From an uncultured Muribaculaceae bacterium (lineage in GTDB: Bacteria; Bacteroidota; Bacteroidia; Bacteroidales; Muribaculaceae): a stretch of 64,000 nucleotides of DNA. Position numbers and translations under genes: made by a program. Positions 9,120-18,574 of this stretch are shown here, piece by piece (within the stretch, counting starts at the first letter, position 1; each line of letters starts with the position of its first letter). The DNA lies in assembly GCA_910587425.1 (NCBI GenBank), contig CAJUKU010000004.1:62001-126000 (forward strand), written 5' to 3'. Below the pieces are notes generated by a model, which did not search any database, had not been told where the DNA came from, and saw nothing but the letters and a program-made list of their open reading frames with translations.

Positions 9120-9775
9120 TCGATCGGTTTCAAGCCGCGAGAGCGCAGATAATCGTTTGCTGTCACAAAATGCCTGTTGCCGAAAAAGCCACGGCTTGCG
9201 CTCAGAGGTGACGGATGCGCCGAACGCAGCACGAGATGCTTGGACTGGTCGATCATTTCCGCTTTTCTTCCGGCAGACGATCCCCACAACATGAACACGA
9301 GACCTTCGCGCTGTGCCGCCAGTTGCCTGACAGCCTCGTCGGTAAACCGCTCCCAGCCATGTCCCTGATGCGAGGCAGCCTCAGAATGACGCACGGTTAG
9401 AGTGGCGTTGAGAAGCAACACTCCCTGACGCGCCCATCGCGACAGATCACCGTCGGCAGGCGGTACGCTTCCGGTCTCATCATGGATCTCTTTGAAAATA
9501 TTTACGAGAGACCTGGGCACCGGCACTCCAGGATTGACAGAAAAACAAAGCCCGTTAGCCATACCCGGACCATGATACGGATCCTGACCGAGAATCACGA
9601 CTTTGACATCGTTGACCGGACAGGCATCGAAAGCCGCAAAAATCCTTGAGGCAGTAGGGTAGATGGTTCGTGTGGCATACTCGTTGCGTACAAAATCAAC
9701 AAGCTCCGCGAAGTAGGGCTTATCCCACTCAGCCGCAAGAAGCCGGTGCCAACTTGGCTCTATTCTGACATTCAT
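9113..9775 (-). CDS. ung: Uracil-DNA glycosylase (family 1)
   Basis: Removes uracil from DNA to start base-excision repair. The start MNVRIEPSWH at 9775 matches family N termini; an ATG at 9793 would add six residues. With 220 residues the length is normal. Diagnostic motifs are the water-activating GQDPYHG near residue 60, the PRSLVNIFKE segment, GVLLLNATLT, and the C-terminal HPSPLSASRGFFG loop that inserts into the helix. The final 7 nt overlap the start of the DUF5103 gene. Confidence 0.97.
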   Translation of the reverse strand: MNVRIEPSWHRLLAAEWDKPYFAELVDFVRNEYATRTIYPTASRIFAAFDACPVNDVKVVILGQDPYHGPGMANGLCFSVNPGVPVPRSLVNIFKEIHDETGSVPPADGDLSRWARQGVLLLNATLTVRHSEAASHQGHGWERFTDEAVRQLAAQREGLVFMLWGSSAGRKAEMIDQSKHLVLRSAHPSPLSASRGFFGNRHFVTANDYLRSRGLKPIEW

Positions 9776-9922
9776 TGTGCAAGTATCATTCAAATCATGT
9801 TAAGCAATTGTCAGCAACAGCATAATGCCATCCGTCAGATCCATGCAAAACTATGATGCGTTTAAAAACCGGCTCAACGCTTGGCTATCTCCACATATTT
9901 TGCCGGCATACGTGAAAAACTT

Positions 9923-9953
9923 TTGCAAAATTACGAAACAATCGCTACTTTTG
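9923..9953 (+). promoter_or_regulatory. Promoter of tRNA-Arg
   Basis: TTG (9923-9925), 20-nt spacer, TACTTTTG (9946-9953). The predicted start lies about 45 nt before the mature tRNA, a plausible 5' leader for RNase P. Confidence 0.7.
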
Positions 9954-10006
9954 CACACGTTTTCGGCACAAACCTTACATACGCAGGTTTACCAGCCGAC
10001 ATAAAT

Positions 10007-10078
10007 GTCTCCGTAGTTCAATGGATAGAATATTGGATTCCGGTTCCAACGATTGGGGTTCGACTCCCCACGGGGATA
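10007..10078 (+). tRNA. tRNA-Arg, anticodon CCG
   Basis: A 72-nt cloverleaf. The acceptor arms GTCTCCG and CGGGGAT pair with G-T wobbles, the D arm is GTTC..GAAT, the anticodon stem TTGGA/TCCAA encloses the loop TTCCGGT (anticodon CCG, reading CGG), the variable loop has 4 nt, and the T arm TGGGG/CCCCA has loop TTCGACT. Discriminator is A and CCA is not encoded. It has its own promoter upstream and terminator downstream. Confidence 0.95.
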
Positions 10079-10081
10079 CTC

Positions 10082-10106
10082 AGGCGACCATCCGGTCGCC
10101 TTTCTT
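10082..10106 (+). terminator. Intrinsic terminator after tRNA-Arg
   Basis: Stem AGGCGACC (10082-10089), loop ATCC, stem GGTCGCCT (10094-10101), then TTCTT. It begins 3 nt after the tRNA. Confidence 0.85.
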
Positions 10107-10137
10107 ATACCCTGAACATCACCAAAATATGCTCAAA

Positions 10138-10986
10138 TCAATCTACCTCGTTCAGGTCGGACTTTTCGTTAGCTCCCAGTAGATAATCGGATGATTTCGA
10201 CTGAGAGATGACCGTTCGTCCCAACTGCTGTTCAAGCTGTTTTCGCGCCGCTTTTGCTACGCCGCCACCTCGTTTCGCCACACTGGCATTTTCATAGAAT
10301 CCATCGGGCTGTTGCTGCTTTGAGATTTCGGTAGTCGCGGCTTCCGCCAATGTATTAAGAGCAAGCTCAAGATTTGTCATATTGTCACGCAGATTCTCCT
10401 TTTTAAGACCTTTGAGATTCTTATATGACCTTGTGGTATGTCCGCTCCACTCCTGAGTTATTATATCCGTAAGCGAGGCATACTGTGTACCGCCCACCCC
10501 ACGTGCAGCCCATTCATCGGTAAGCTCCTTACGCACTTCAATTGAGCGTATGCGCTGGTTAATCCAGTTGTCTGAATAACCGAGACGCTTATAGTCCATC
10601 ACAGCCTGATCGATTGACAGCTCCGGATCCTGCATCTGATCAAGACGTTGTGCAGCAACCTGTGCCATCCATTGCTTGAACGGTTCTGCCTTTGGCGAAG
10701 GTATAGACTGGATGATGCGGAATATACCCTGCATATCAGCAGCCATTGCCTTGCGTATCTTCCCGTCAGCACCTTGCAACGGTACCAGGGTACAAATTGT
10801 ACCCCAGTTCCTATTCAACTCAGGGTCGCGGGATTTCATTCTTTTTACATACTGCTTAGGATCGACACTGTCCGTCAGTATTTCAACCACATCCACCACA
10901 GAGAAGTACCATTCCTGCTTTTCGTCGTCCCATACGGAGCGGACTTTCTTAGCTTCAAAAAGTTGCAGAGCCTGTTTCTTGGTCAT
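10138..10986 (-). CDS. BRO-N / DinD-like DNA damage-inducible family protein
   Basis: A 282-residue protein. The N-terminal part (about 15-110; SVWDDEKQEWYFSVVDVVEI) resembles the BRO-N fold shared by phage antirepressors and baculovirus BRO proteins. The rest resembles DinD of enterobacteria (RLDQMQDPELSIDQAV, TDEWAARG, EWSGHT, KKENLRDNMT). DinD is damage-inducible and reported to counter RecA filaments, but the function in Bacteroidetes is not established. Such genes are often carried by mobile DNA, and this one ends close to a tRNA. It is the last gene of a minus-strand run and starts 31 nt after folK. Confidence 0.82.
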   Translation of the reverse strand: MTKKQALQLFEAKKVRSVWDDEKQEWYFSVVDVVEILTDSVDPKQYVKRMKSRDPELNRNWGTICTLVPLQGADGKIRKAMAADMQGIFRIIQSIPSPKAEPFKQWMAQVAAQRLDQMQDPELSIDQAVMDYKRLGYSDNWINQRIRSIEVRKELTDEWAARGVGGTQYASLTDIITQEWSGHTTRSYKNLKGLKKENLRDNMTNLELALNTLAEAATTEISKQQQPDGFYENASVAKRGGGVAKAARKQLEQQLGRTVISQSKSSDYLLGANEKSDLNEVD

Positions 10987-11017
10987 ATATCTGTTTAGGG
11001 GGATTATCAGGAATCGG

Positions 11018-11449
11018 TCAATCTGTCAGATGGCGTAGACGGTTGTAACCTAATATAAAGTACGAGCGGCTGAAATCAGACGAACGAAGCACCGTCTCAC
11101 CGTACACGACGAGGTCGAGGTCAATCTCTACTATTTTTGGAGACAATGATGGGTCGACGCTGTCCATGGAAGCAGTGCCTCTGCCACCATGACGCTCTAT
11201 CTCTTTCAACAGTGGAATCAAATCATCTGCAGGCATACAGGTGATACCGGTAGCAACACAATTTGTGTAGTCCGGTGCCGGTTTTCCAATGGCGGGGGTG
11301 ACATAAGTGTCACTCACCTCTATCCGGCTCAACAAGTTTTCGAGTTCAGCCACCGCGGCACGTATGCGCGAATCAGCATCGGGCGCATTGCTACCGATGG
11401 AGATCCACACCCTGCGCAGGGAAAGGTCATCGCATGATGATTCCGCCAT
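11018..11449 (-). CDS. folK: 2-amino-4-hydroxy-6-hydroxymethyldihydropteridine pyrophosphokinase
   Basis: Transfers pyrophosphate from ATP to hydroxymethyl-dihydropterin in folate synthesis. It has 143 residues, close to the HPPK norm of about 160. Motifs are SIGSN (17-21) at the N terminus and IDLDLVVYG (109-117), the magnesium-binding aspartates. The usual PR before this motif reads PK here, and the preceding loop differs from the textbook sequence, so the enzyme is somewhat divergent. It sits 10 nt after tex on the same strand. No other folate gene is adjacent. Confidence 0.85.
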   Translation of the reverse strand: MAESSCDDLSLRRVWISIGSNAPDADSRIRAAVAELENLLSRIEVSDTYVTPAIGKPAPDYTNCVATGITCMPADDLIPLLKEIERHGGRGTASMDSVDPSLSPKIVEIDLDLVVYGETVLRSSDFSRSYFILGYNRLRHLTD

Positions 11450-11459
11450 ACAAGCAGTA

Positions 11460-13604
11460 TCAGGACTGTTCGACGCCTTTCATGGTCAATGCGACACGTC
11501 CACGCGGAGCATCAACATCTATCACTTTCACACGCACCTGCTGCCCTACCGACACAATCTGTGCAGGATTGCTCACAAACTGTTCCGACAATTGCGATAT
11601 GTGAAGCAGACCGTTGATCTTAAGGCCTATGTCGACAAAAGCGCCGAATGCCGTCAGGTTTATTATACGTCCGGTAAGTTCACGTCCGATGTGAAGATCG
11701 GCTACAGCCGCCACATCCTGAGCAAACATGACAGGTTTCTCCTCCTTGACACGCGGATCCCTGCCCGGTTTCTCAAGCGCCTCTACAATATCCTTAAGTG
11801 TCGGCAGTCCTATCGAGCGGTCAGTGTAATCTTCCAACGGAATATTCTCGAGCCGTGCCTGCGAGCGTATAAGATCCTCTACCGGAACATCCATATCGGC
11901 TGCGATGCGCTCCACAAGCTCATAACGTTCAGGATGAACTGCCGTATTATCCAACGGATTGTCTCCGCCCGAAATTCTAAGGAATGCGGCCGATTGCTCG
12001 AATGCTTTCTTTCCCATACGGGGAACATCAAGCAACTGCTGGCGGTTGTTGAACCTGCCGATCTCGTTCCTACGCTCCACGATATATGACGCAAGTGCCG
12101 TGCCGATGCCGGAAACGTGCGATAGAAGTTCCGGAGATGCGGTGTTGACATCCACACCGACCATATTCACGCAACTCTCCACTGTGAAATCAAGCGCCTC
12201 CCTCAGACCGTTCTGGTCCACATCGTGCTGGTACTGCCCCACTCCGATCGAGCGGGGATCTATCTTCACAAGCTCTGCAAGCGGATCAAGAAGCCTGCGG
12301 GCTATGGATATCGCACCACGCACCGTGACATCGAGATCGGGAAATTCACGACGCGCGCATTCCGACGCGGAGTATACACTCGCTCCGCGTTCGCTTACGA
12401 GTTTCAGTTCTACCGGACGGGGGAAGGTCACATCGCGCAGAAAATTCATTGTCTCCCTCGAAGCGGTGCCATCGCCTACCGCTATGACATCTATGCCCAG
12501 TCTGCCGACAAGATTGCATAACACATCGGCTGATCCGTAAAGATCATTTGCAGGAGCACAAGGATAAATGACTTCGGTAGCCATTACCGCACCCTGCTCG
12601 TCGATACATGCCACCTTGCATCCCGATTTGAATCCCGGATCAATACCAAGCACGCGTTTACGACCCAATGGTGCCTCCATGAGCAGCTGGCGTACATTGT
12701 CGGCAAATATGGATATGGCAGCCTCATCTGCTTTCTCTTTCTGAGCAGATGCGGTCTCATTCTCAATAGACGGACGCAGCAGGCGTCGGTAACCGTCGCG
12801 CACAGCCTCACGCACGATATCCGCACTGCGCGGATCCGCGCCCTGACGCACGAACATTCGGCACAGACGCTCCGAGATCTCATCATCGTCTATGCAGATA
12901 GATACTCTGAGCAGACCTTCATCCTCGGCACGCCGCAACGCAAGATAATTATGTGATCCACACATGCGCAGGGGCTTGTCATAATCAAAATAGTTCTGAT
13001 AATTTGCAGCCGCCTCCTCTTTGCCACGAACCACTTTTGCAGTAATTCTCGCATTACGGGCAAAACGCTGACGCACGAGCGTACGCGCCTTCTCACTCTC
13101 ACTCACCCACTCGGCTATTATATCCGACGCTCCACCGATAGCCATTTCCGGGGTCGCGAAATCTCCCTTAGCAAACGATTTTGCCGCCTTGTCGATATCG
13201 TGCGAGTTCTGCGCCATGATCATCTTAGCAAGCGGCTCGAGTCCTGCCTCGCGTGCCGCCCCGGCGCGTGTACGGCGCTTAGGCTTGAACGGCAGATATA
13301 TATCCTCTATCTCCACAGGATCAAGCGATGCAGCAAGACGCAGCGCAAGGGCATCTGTCAGTGCTCCTTGCTGATCGATAGCCTGAGCAATGAACTCCTT
13401 GCGTTTTTCAAGAGCCTCAAGCTGATAGGAATGTTGCTTTATCTTGTATAATGCGACTTCATCAAGTGATCCCGTCGCCTCCTTACGGTAGCGTGCGATA
13501 AAGGGGATTGTAGCTCCGTCGCTCAGCAGACGGAGCGTTGCGGCAACTTGTTTTCTTGTAAGGTTAAGACGGTTACTGATTATTTCTGCGTTGTCGAGTG
13601 CCAT
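11460..13604 (-). CDS. tex: Tex family RNA-binding transcription accessory protein
   Basis: A 714-residue protein homologous to Tex/YhgF, a nucleic-acid-binding factor tied to transcription and stress tolerance. Domains in order: N-terminal helical region (RLNLTRKQVAATLRLL, PFIARYRKE), a YqgF/RNase H-like core (LGIDPGFKSGCKVACID, near 318), a helix-hairpin-helix pair (VERRNEIGRF, LLDVPRMGKK) and a C-terminal S1 domain (about 640-710; GRIINLTAFGAFVDIG, GLLHISQLSE). Full length. It is followed by folK after 10 nt. Confidence 0.96.
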   Translation of the reverse strand: MALDNAEIISNRLNLTRKQVAATLRLLSDGATIPFIARYRKEATGSLDEVALYKIKQHSYQLEALEKRKEFIAQAIDQQGALTDALALRLAASLDPVEIEDIYLPFKPKRRTRAGAAREAGLEPLAKMIMAQNSHDIDKAAKSFAKGDFATPEMAIGGASDIIAEWVSESEKARTLVRQRFARNARITAKVVRGKEEAAANYQNYFDYDKPLRMCGSHNYLALRRAEDEGLLRVSICIDDDEISERLCRMFVRQGADPRSADIVREAVRDGYRRLLRPSIENETASAQKEKADEAAISIFADNVRQLLMEAPLGRKRVLGIDPGFKSGCKVACIDEQGAVMATEVIYPCAPANDLYGSADVLCNLVGRLGIDVIAVGDGTASRETMNFLRDVTFPRPVELKLVSERGASVYSASECARREFPDLDVTVRGAISIARRLLDPLAELVKIDPRSIGVGQYQHDVDQNGLREALDFTVESCVNMVGVDVNTASPELLSHVSGIGTALASYIVERRNEIGRFNNRQQLLDVPRMGKKAFEQSAAFLRISGGDNPLDNTAVHPERYELVERIAADMDVPVEDLIRSQARLENIPLEDYTDRSIGLPTLKDIVEALEKPGRDPRVKEEKPVMFAQDVAAVADLHIGRELTGRIINLTAFGAFVDIGLKINGLLHISQLSEQFVSNPAQIVSVGQQVRVKVIDVDAPRGRVALTMKGVEQS

Positions 13605-13647
13605 CGAATGGTGTTTGTAAGTTTTATTTTTAGAGCGCGACAGAGGG

Positions 13648-14844
13648 TCATCGATCCGGCTTTGCTCTGAGAGTAAGAACGGTTATTTCTGGTGTAGCTC
13701 CGAGACGCATCGGGATGCCCACGGTGCCAAGTCCTATGTTTACATATAATGGATGCTCTCCTTTGTCATCACGATAGATTCCACCCCAGGTCGGATAGCG
13801 GTACTTAGCCGGCGACCAACCGAGAATCTCGATCTGCATGGCATGTGTATGTCCACTGAGTGTCAATGCGATATTGACTGAGTCTTGCCCGGCTATGCCG
13901 TCAGTCCAATGGGCGGGGTTATGCGTAAGCAGGATTTTTGTGTTGCTGTCTGACAATGATGGATATGAATCCTCAAGCGAACCATAACAATGGAATGGTG
14001 GATCACCGACATTTTCAACACCGATCAGGATTATCGAATCACCTTCATGACGTATAACCTCATGCTCATTGAGAAGCAGACGCCATCCCATTTCGCGCTG
14101 AAGATCGATCATCTGCCGCATGGACTGCTGTTTTTCAGCAACTGAATTCCAGTCTGCATAATCGCCGTAATCATGATTGCCGAGAATCGAGAACACACCG
14201 TCGGGAGCCTCCAGACGGCTCAGTGCCGACACAAACGGGGGCAGTTCTGAAGTCCGTCGGTTGACGATATCGCCAGTGAACACGATCATATCGGCATTGA
14301 CAGCATTGATTCGGTCAACGATATGACTCACATACGTGGTATCATCGCCATAAGTACCGCTATGCAGATCGGAAAACTGCACAATCCTGTAGCCATCGAA
14401 TGCTTCCGGCAGATACGGAATCTCAACCGTGATTTCATTCACCTGCATACAGTAACGGTTGACAAGCGCCCCCCACCACAAGGCAAGGAAAGTAATGACT
14501 GCAAGTATACCTCCGGAGAGGCTAATCCAACGCACCCTCCGGTGCCGGAATATCATGGGGATAGAAGCGATCGCATCTACAATGACAAAAACCAGTTTAG
14601 GCACAAACAGCGTGAAGTAACCGAACAGCAGCCACATGACTGTGAGCAGTTCGGCATCCGTGCCGGTGCGGCGTGGGATTCCAAGCGTGACAATAAGCCC
14701 GGCATAAATACAGAGCGATGAGACGAGCTGGATCTTCGCCGGCACTTTCGAACGGCACCTCTTTCGCGCCGCCACATATATATAAGTGTCGATCAATAGA
14801 TTTATTGCCAGAACTACGATCATCAACACTATAGGAAGTCGCAT
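13648..14844 (-). CDS. Membrane-anchored metallophosphoesterase
   Basis: A 398-residue protein with about four N-terminal membrane segments (residues 1-130) followed by a calcineurin-like phosphoesterase domain. The metal-binding blocks are SDLHSG (about 157), FTGDIVNR (about 190), GNHDYG (about 220), a LTHNP block and SGHTHAMQ (about 331). It resembles YkuE/YaeI proteins, some of which act on lipid phosphates at the membrane; the substrate here is unknown. It is 61 nt after the acyltransferase and 43 nt before tex on the same strand; a lipid-related role together with the acyltransferase is only a guess. Confidence 0.9.
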   Translation of the reverse strand: MRLPIVLMIVVLAINLLIDTYIYVAARKRCRSKVPAKIQLVSSLCIYAGLIVTLGIPRRTGTDAELLTVMWLLFGYFTLFVPKLVFVIVDAIASIPMIFRHRRVRWISLSGGILAVITFLALWWGALVNRYCMQVNEITVEIPYLPEAFDGYRIVQFSDLHSGTYGDDTTYVSHIVDRINAVNADMIVFTGDIVNRRTSELPPFVSALSRLEAPDGVFSILGNHDYGDYADWNSVAEKQQSMRQMIDLQREMGWRLLLNEHEVIRHEGDSIILIGVENVGDPPFHCYGSLEDSYPSLSDSNTKILLTHNPAHWTDGIAGQDSVNIALTLSGHTHAMQIEILGWSPAKYRYPTWGGIYRDDKGEHPLYVNIGLGTVGIPMRLGATPEITVLTLRAKPDR

Positions 14845-14905
14845 TCGTCTAAATATCTACGTCGGTTTTGGTCAAAGGTTTGGCATCACAGGCAAAAATC
14901 CGCAA

Positions 14906-16084
14906 TTAATCGCCGCAGCAGTCTGTACCGGTAGCGCTTATCTTGTTTTTAAGCGGATTGGCATACATCGTAAGCATCATCTCACGCATGAACGCACGAT
15001 CAAGTTTCGATACATCGGGAAGCTCAACCTTGTCAAGCTGACCATCTATGTAATGTTCGAAATCGGCTGCCTGCGCGTCAGTATAGCAACTCTTATGATC
15101 CTCGTGGTGATGAAGAAGATCATAAGCTATGTAATTGACAGGATAAATACGGTAGCCGGAATGAATCGAGTTATCGATTATGGCGCATACGCGGTGTACC
15201 ACTTCAGAACGATCCGTAACATCAATGAACTCACGGAGTTTGTCATTTATACACTCTCCGAGTTGGAAATGCACATGTCCTTTATACTGTAGCATTCCGG
15301 TCTCCATACTGAGCAGATCATCATGCGGTGATTTCTTGAAATCCGGATCGATACGACGCAGCAGGAACTCACGTGCTTTCAGGTAATCATTCGGATCATA
15401 TTCGTAGGATATGGACACCGGTATAAGATTGATCGCCTCAATATTGCGAGCCGTGTCGGCACCACCCTCCAGAGAGAGCATCTTCACAAGGCTTTCCTGG
15501 GTGATATCGTTGGAATCCTTTGCACGACCCTCACGCTGGGCTATCCATACGCTTTCTTTCTTCTGCCCCACGGCATAATGGATATATGCCGAGAGCTGCC
15601 GTGCTGCCTCAAGTGCTTTTGTAAGGCGGACATTACGCTTCACGACAAAGCTTTTGTTAAGCTTTACCAGATCGGTTATCCACTCGTAGATCAGAAGATT
15701 ATCACCTATCGCGATCTCCGAAGTGCGACGTCCTGCCCTGAGGAAGCAGAGGTTGAGGAACGAAGCATCGAGCACAATATCACGATGGTTGCTTATATAT
15801 GTATAAGCCATATCCGGATGCGCGTTTTCCAGACCACCCTCTGTAATGCCCGAGGTGGTTTTCTGGCATAGCATCTCCAGAAACGGCCACATGACCTTTG
15901 TCTGCAGGGTCTGTTTGTCAGGTATTGTGAGAAGCTTGTTCCTAAATTCCGGATAGTCCACATCAGGCATCACAGAACGCACAGCATGCTCAAAGCCCGG
16001 TTCTGTTACCAACTGAGCCATTTTTTCAGAGAACTGCGAGTCTTCAAACGGCGCTATCTCGCTAAATTCGTGTTGATTACTCAT
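14906..16084 (-). CDS. Lysophospholipid-type acyltransferase (PlsB/PlsC superfamily)
   Basis: A 392-residue protein starting at the ATG at 16084 (MSNQHEFSEI); an ATG at 16096 would add four residues, and upstream codons lie across the -7 box at 16130-16137. The catalytic block is NHRDIVLDASF (99-109), the histidine-aspartate motif of glycerolipid acyltransferases, with later blocks FVVKRN and AQREGRAKD that match substrate-binding motifs II-III. No clear transmembrane segment is seen. Probably makes phosphatidic acid or an ornithine/amino lipid. Ends with a cysteine-bearing tail of unknown meaning. Confidence 0.88.
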   Translation of the reverse strand: MSNQHEFSEIAPFEDSQFSEKMAQLVTEPGFEHAVRSVMPDVDYPEFRNKLLTIPDKQTLQTKVMWPFLEMLCQKTTSGITEGGLENAHPDMAYTYISNHRDIVLDASFLNLCFLRAGRRTSEIAIGDNLLIYEWITDLVKLNKSFVVKRNVRLTKALEAARQLSAYIHYAVGQKKESVWIAQREGRAKDSNDITQESLVKMLSLEGGADTARNIEAINLIPVSISYEYDPNDYLKAREFLLRRIDPDFKKSPHDDLLSMETGMLQYKGHVHFQLGECINDKLREFIDVTDRSEVVHRVCAIIDNSIHSGYRIYPVNYIAYDLLHHHEDHKSCYTDAQAADFEHYIDGQLDKVELPDVSKLDRAFMREMMLTMYANPLKNKISATGTDCCGD

Positions 16085-16129
16085 AATATATGACATTTTG
16101 CATGAGGCGTCGACCTCAAAACACGGATT

Positions 16130-16137
16130 CAAAGTTA
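16130..16137 (-). promoter_or_regulatory. Probable -7 element of the acyltransferase gene
   Basis: TAACTTTG on the minus strand, 45 nt upstream of the ATG at 16084. No TTG is seen at the ideal distance, so only the -7 box is supported. Confidence 0.45.
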
Positions 16138-16315
16138 CAACTTTTTTATTCAACGATAATAAAAACGCACATTTTTTTTCGTTTTGCGCAATCCCTCGCA
16201 ATCCGGGGTGTATAAAAGGGACTAAAACAGCTCATGAGCCATGTGATAGAAACAATTATCATGAGATACGGTAAGTCTCCGGAATCCAATGCGCGCGCAT
16301 GTAAGCATACCGTTA

Positions 16316-16345
16316 TTGTTGTTACCGGAAAAATGCGTACCTTTG
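16316..16345 (+). promoter_or_regulatory. Promoter of glyA
   Basis: TTG (16316-16318), 19-nt spacer, TACCTTTG (16338-16345). Predicted leader of about 45 nt to the glyA ATG at 16397. Confidence 0.7.
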
Positions 16346-16396
16346 CGGCAAAGTCTAAATGACCCCGAAAAAATACATCAACACAAGTATAGACAG

Positions 16397-17677
16397 ATGA
16401 AGAAAGACTCCGAAATTTTCGACCTGATAGCGCGCGAAGGCGAGCGTCAGAAAAAAGGGATTGAACTGATTGCAAGCGAAAACTTTGTCAGCGACGAGGT
16501 TATGGCAGCCATGGGCTCATGCCTGACCAACAAATATGCCGAAGGATATCCCGGACACCGTTACTACGGAGGTTGCCAGGTCGTTGACCAGGTAGAACAG
16601 CTCGCCATCGAGCGTGTGAAGAAACTTTTCGGAGCCGAATACGCCAATGTGCAGCCTCATTCAGGAGCACAGGCAAATATGGCTGTCTTCATGACCGTAC
16701 TCAAACCCGGCGACAAATTCCTGGGTCTCAACCTCTCACATGGCGGTCACCTCTCGCACGGCAGCCCCGTCAACTTCTCCGGTCTCGTATTCCAGGCGCT
16801 CGAATACAATGTGCGCAAGGAGGATGGTCTCGTTGATTATGACCAAATGGAGGAAGTGGCACGCCGCGAACGTCCGAAACTGATAGTCGGTGGTGCAAGC
16901 GCATACTCACGCGAATGGGATTATGCCCGCATGCGCAAGATCGCCGATGAGGTTGGCGCGCTGTTGATGATCGATATGGCACACCCCGCAGGACTCATTG
17001 CCGCCGGACTTCTTGACAACCCCTTGAAATATGCCCACATCGTGACATCCACCACCCACAAGACCCTGCGCGGTCCCCGTGGCGGACTCATCCTCATGGG
17101 CAAGGATTTCGAGAACCCCTGGGGCAAGACAAACCCCAAAGGTCAGGTTCGCATGATGTCACAGCTGCTTGATTCGGCTGTATTCCCGGGTGTCCAGGGT
17201 GGCCCGCTCGAACATGTTATCGCAGCCAAGGCTGTCGCATTCGGCGAAGCACTTAAGCCTGAGTTCAAGGAATACCAGCTGCAGGTGAAACGCAACGCGG
17301 CTGCCATGGCTGACGCTCTCACAGCATTAGGCTACACTATCGTATCCGGTGGCACTGACAACCATTGCGTTCTCGTTGACCTCCGCTCAAAATTCCCGGA
17401 GCTCACCGGTAAGCTCGCAGAGCGTGCGCTTGTAGAAGCCGATATCACAGCAAACAAGAACATGGTGCCGTTTGACACCCGATCGCCGTTCCTCACCTCC
17501 GGAATCCGTCTCGGAACCCCCGCCATCACAACTCGTGGCGTGAAAGAGGACAAGATGCCTCTCATCGTATCCATGATCGACCGCGTGCTCTCAGCTCCGG
17601 AAGATGCAGAGGTAATCGCTGCCGTCCGCGCCGAGGTAAATGCAATGATGGAGCAATACCCCATCTTCGCATACTGA
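16397..17677 (+). CDS. glyA: Serine hydroxymethyltransferase
   Basis: PLP enzyme interconverting serine and glycine while charging tetrahydrofolate with a one-carbon unit. The start at 16397 (MKKDSEIFDLIAREGERQ) gives 426 residues, the usual length, and follows a promoter that excludes the longer frame. Motifs: ELIASENF near the N terminus, GHRYYGGC, and the PLP-binding lysine K222 in STTHKTLRGPRGG. It heads a plus-strand run with lgt 39 nt downstream. Confidence 0.98.
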   Translation: MKKDSEIFDLIAREGERQKKGIELIASENFVSDEVMAAMGSCLTNKYAEGYPGHRYYGGCQVVDQVEQLAIERVKKLFGAEYANVQPHSGAQANMAVFMTVLKPGDKFLGLNLSHGGHLSHGSPVNFSGLVFQALEYNVRKEDGLVDYDQMEEVARRERPKLIVGGASAYSREWDYARMRKIADEVGALLMIDMAHPAGLIAAGLLDNPLKYAHIVTSTTHKTLRGPRGGLILMGKDFENPWGKTNPKGQVRMMSQLLDSAVFPGVQGGPLEHVIAAKAVAFGEALKPEFKEYQLQVKRNAAAMADALTALGYTIVSGGTDNHCVLVDLRSKFPELTGKLAERALVEADITANKNMVPFDTRSPFLTSGIRLGTPAITTRGVKEDKMPLIVSMIDRVLSAPEDAEVIAAVRAEVNAMMEQYPIFAY

Positions 17678-17716
17678 GAATCGAACCAATAAAACCCACT
17701 CTGTAACTGAACACGT

Positions 17717-18574
17717 ATGCTGCTCGACTATGTCGTCTGGAATGCGAGTCCGGAGATTTTTACCGGTCCGATAACCGTACGATGGTATGGACTTATGTTC
17801 GCCATAGGATTCCTGGTAGGCTACAACATTGTCGGGCGCATATTCCGCCACGAAGGAGCACCCGAGCGCTGGCTCGGGATACTCCTGCTGTGGGTACTCG
17901 GCGCTACTATAATCGGCGCACGCCTCGGACACGTGTTTTTCTATGAATGGGCTTATTACAGCCAACACCCTGTCGACATACTGAAAGTGTGGGAAGGTGG
18001 GCTCGCAAGCCATGGCGGCACTATCGGTATTATAATAGCCGTGATATTGTTCTCGATATTCACGACTAAACGAAGCCCGATGTGGACTTTCGACAGACTT
18101 GTCATTCCGGTGGCTCTCGTCGGAGGACTGATACGCCTCGGCAATCTGATGAACTCGGAGATTTTCGGAACTGCCACCACCCTCCCCTGGGGTTTCATGT
18201 TCATCCGCTCAAGAGAGTGGCAGATGCTATACAGCGGTCAGGCATGTCACCCGACGCAGATATATGAAGCGCTGTGTTATTTCGCGCTTTTCGCGCTGCT
18301 CATGTGGATGTATTGGAAAAAGAACGCCGAGGAACGCCCCGGGCTTATCTTCGGCGTATTTCTGCTCGGCATATTCATTCCGCGCTTCCTAATTGAGTTC
18401 ATAAAGAACGATCAGGTCGCTTTTGAGGCAGACATGACGCTGAACATGGGACAATTACTCAGCATCCCCTTCATTATCGGCGGAATAATACTGATAGCTA
18501 TAGCTATGTGGCGACCGAAGGTGAAGATAGCGTTCCCCAACCGGTTTGCCGATGAAAAACCGGATAAAAAATGA
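17717..18574 (+). CDS. lgt: Phosphatidylglycerol-prolipoprotein diacylglyceryl transferase
   Basis: Inner-membrane enzyme that attaches diacylglycerol to the lipobox cysteine of lipoproteins. A 285-residue protein with about seven hydrophobic segments. Key family motifs are H99 in LASHGGTIGI, the LIRLGNLMNSE block with R140 (equivalent to the essential arginine of E. coli Lgt), and HPTQIYEA. Its last four bases overlap the bioD start (ATGA), so the two are translationally coupled. Confidence 0.97.
   Translation: MLLDYVVWNASPEIFTGPITVRWYGLMFAIGFLVGYNIVGRIFRHEGAPERWLGILLLWVLGATIIGARLGHVFFYEWAYYSQHPVDILKVWEGGLASHGGTIGIIIAVILFSIFTTKRSPMWTFDRLVIPVALVGGLIRLGNLMNSEIFGTATTLPWGFMFIRSREWQMLYSGQACHPTQIYEALCYFALFALLMWMYWKKNAEERPGLIFGVFLLGIFIPRFLIEFIKNDQVAFEADMTLNMGQLLSIPFIIGGIILIAIAMWRPKVKIAFPNRFADEKPDKK

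Noticed and set aside
8541..9152. 203-residue plus-strand frame opposite DUF5103
   Set aside because: Lies antisense within DUF5103 and ung, has no recognisable domain or start context; a shadow frame.
9120..9287. N-terminal extension of the DUF5103 protein
   Set aside because: It runs through the ung coding region in another frame; the signal peptide begins at 9119.
10007..10986. Integrated genomic island at tRNA-Arg
   Set aside because: No integrase, no repeat of the tRNA 3' end, and flanking genes are ordinary housekeeping genes.
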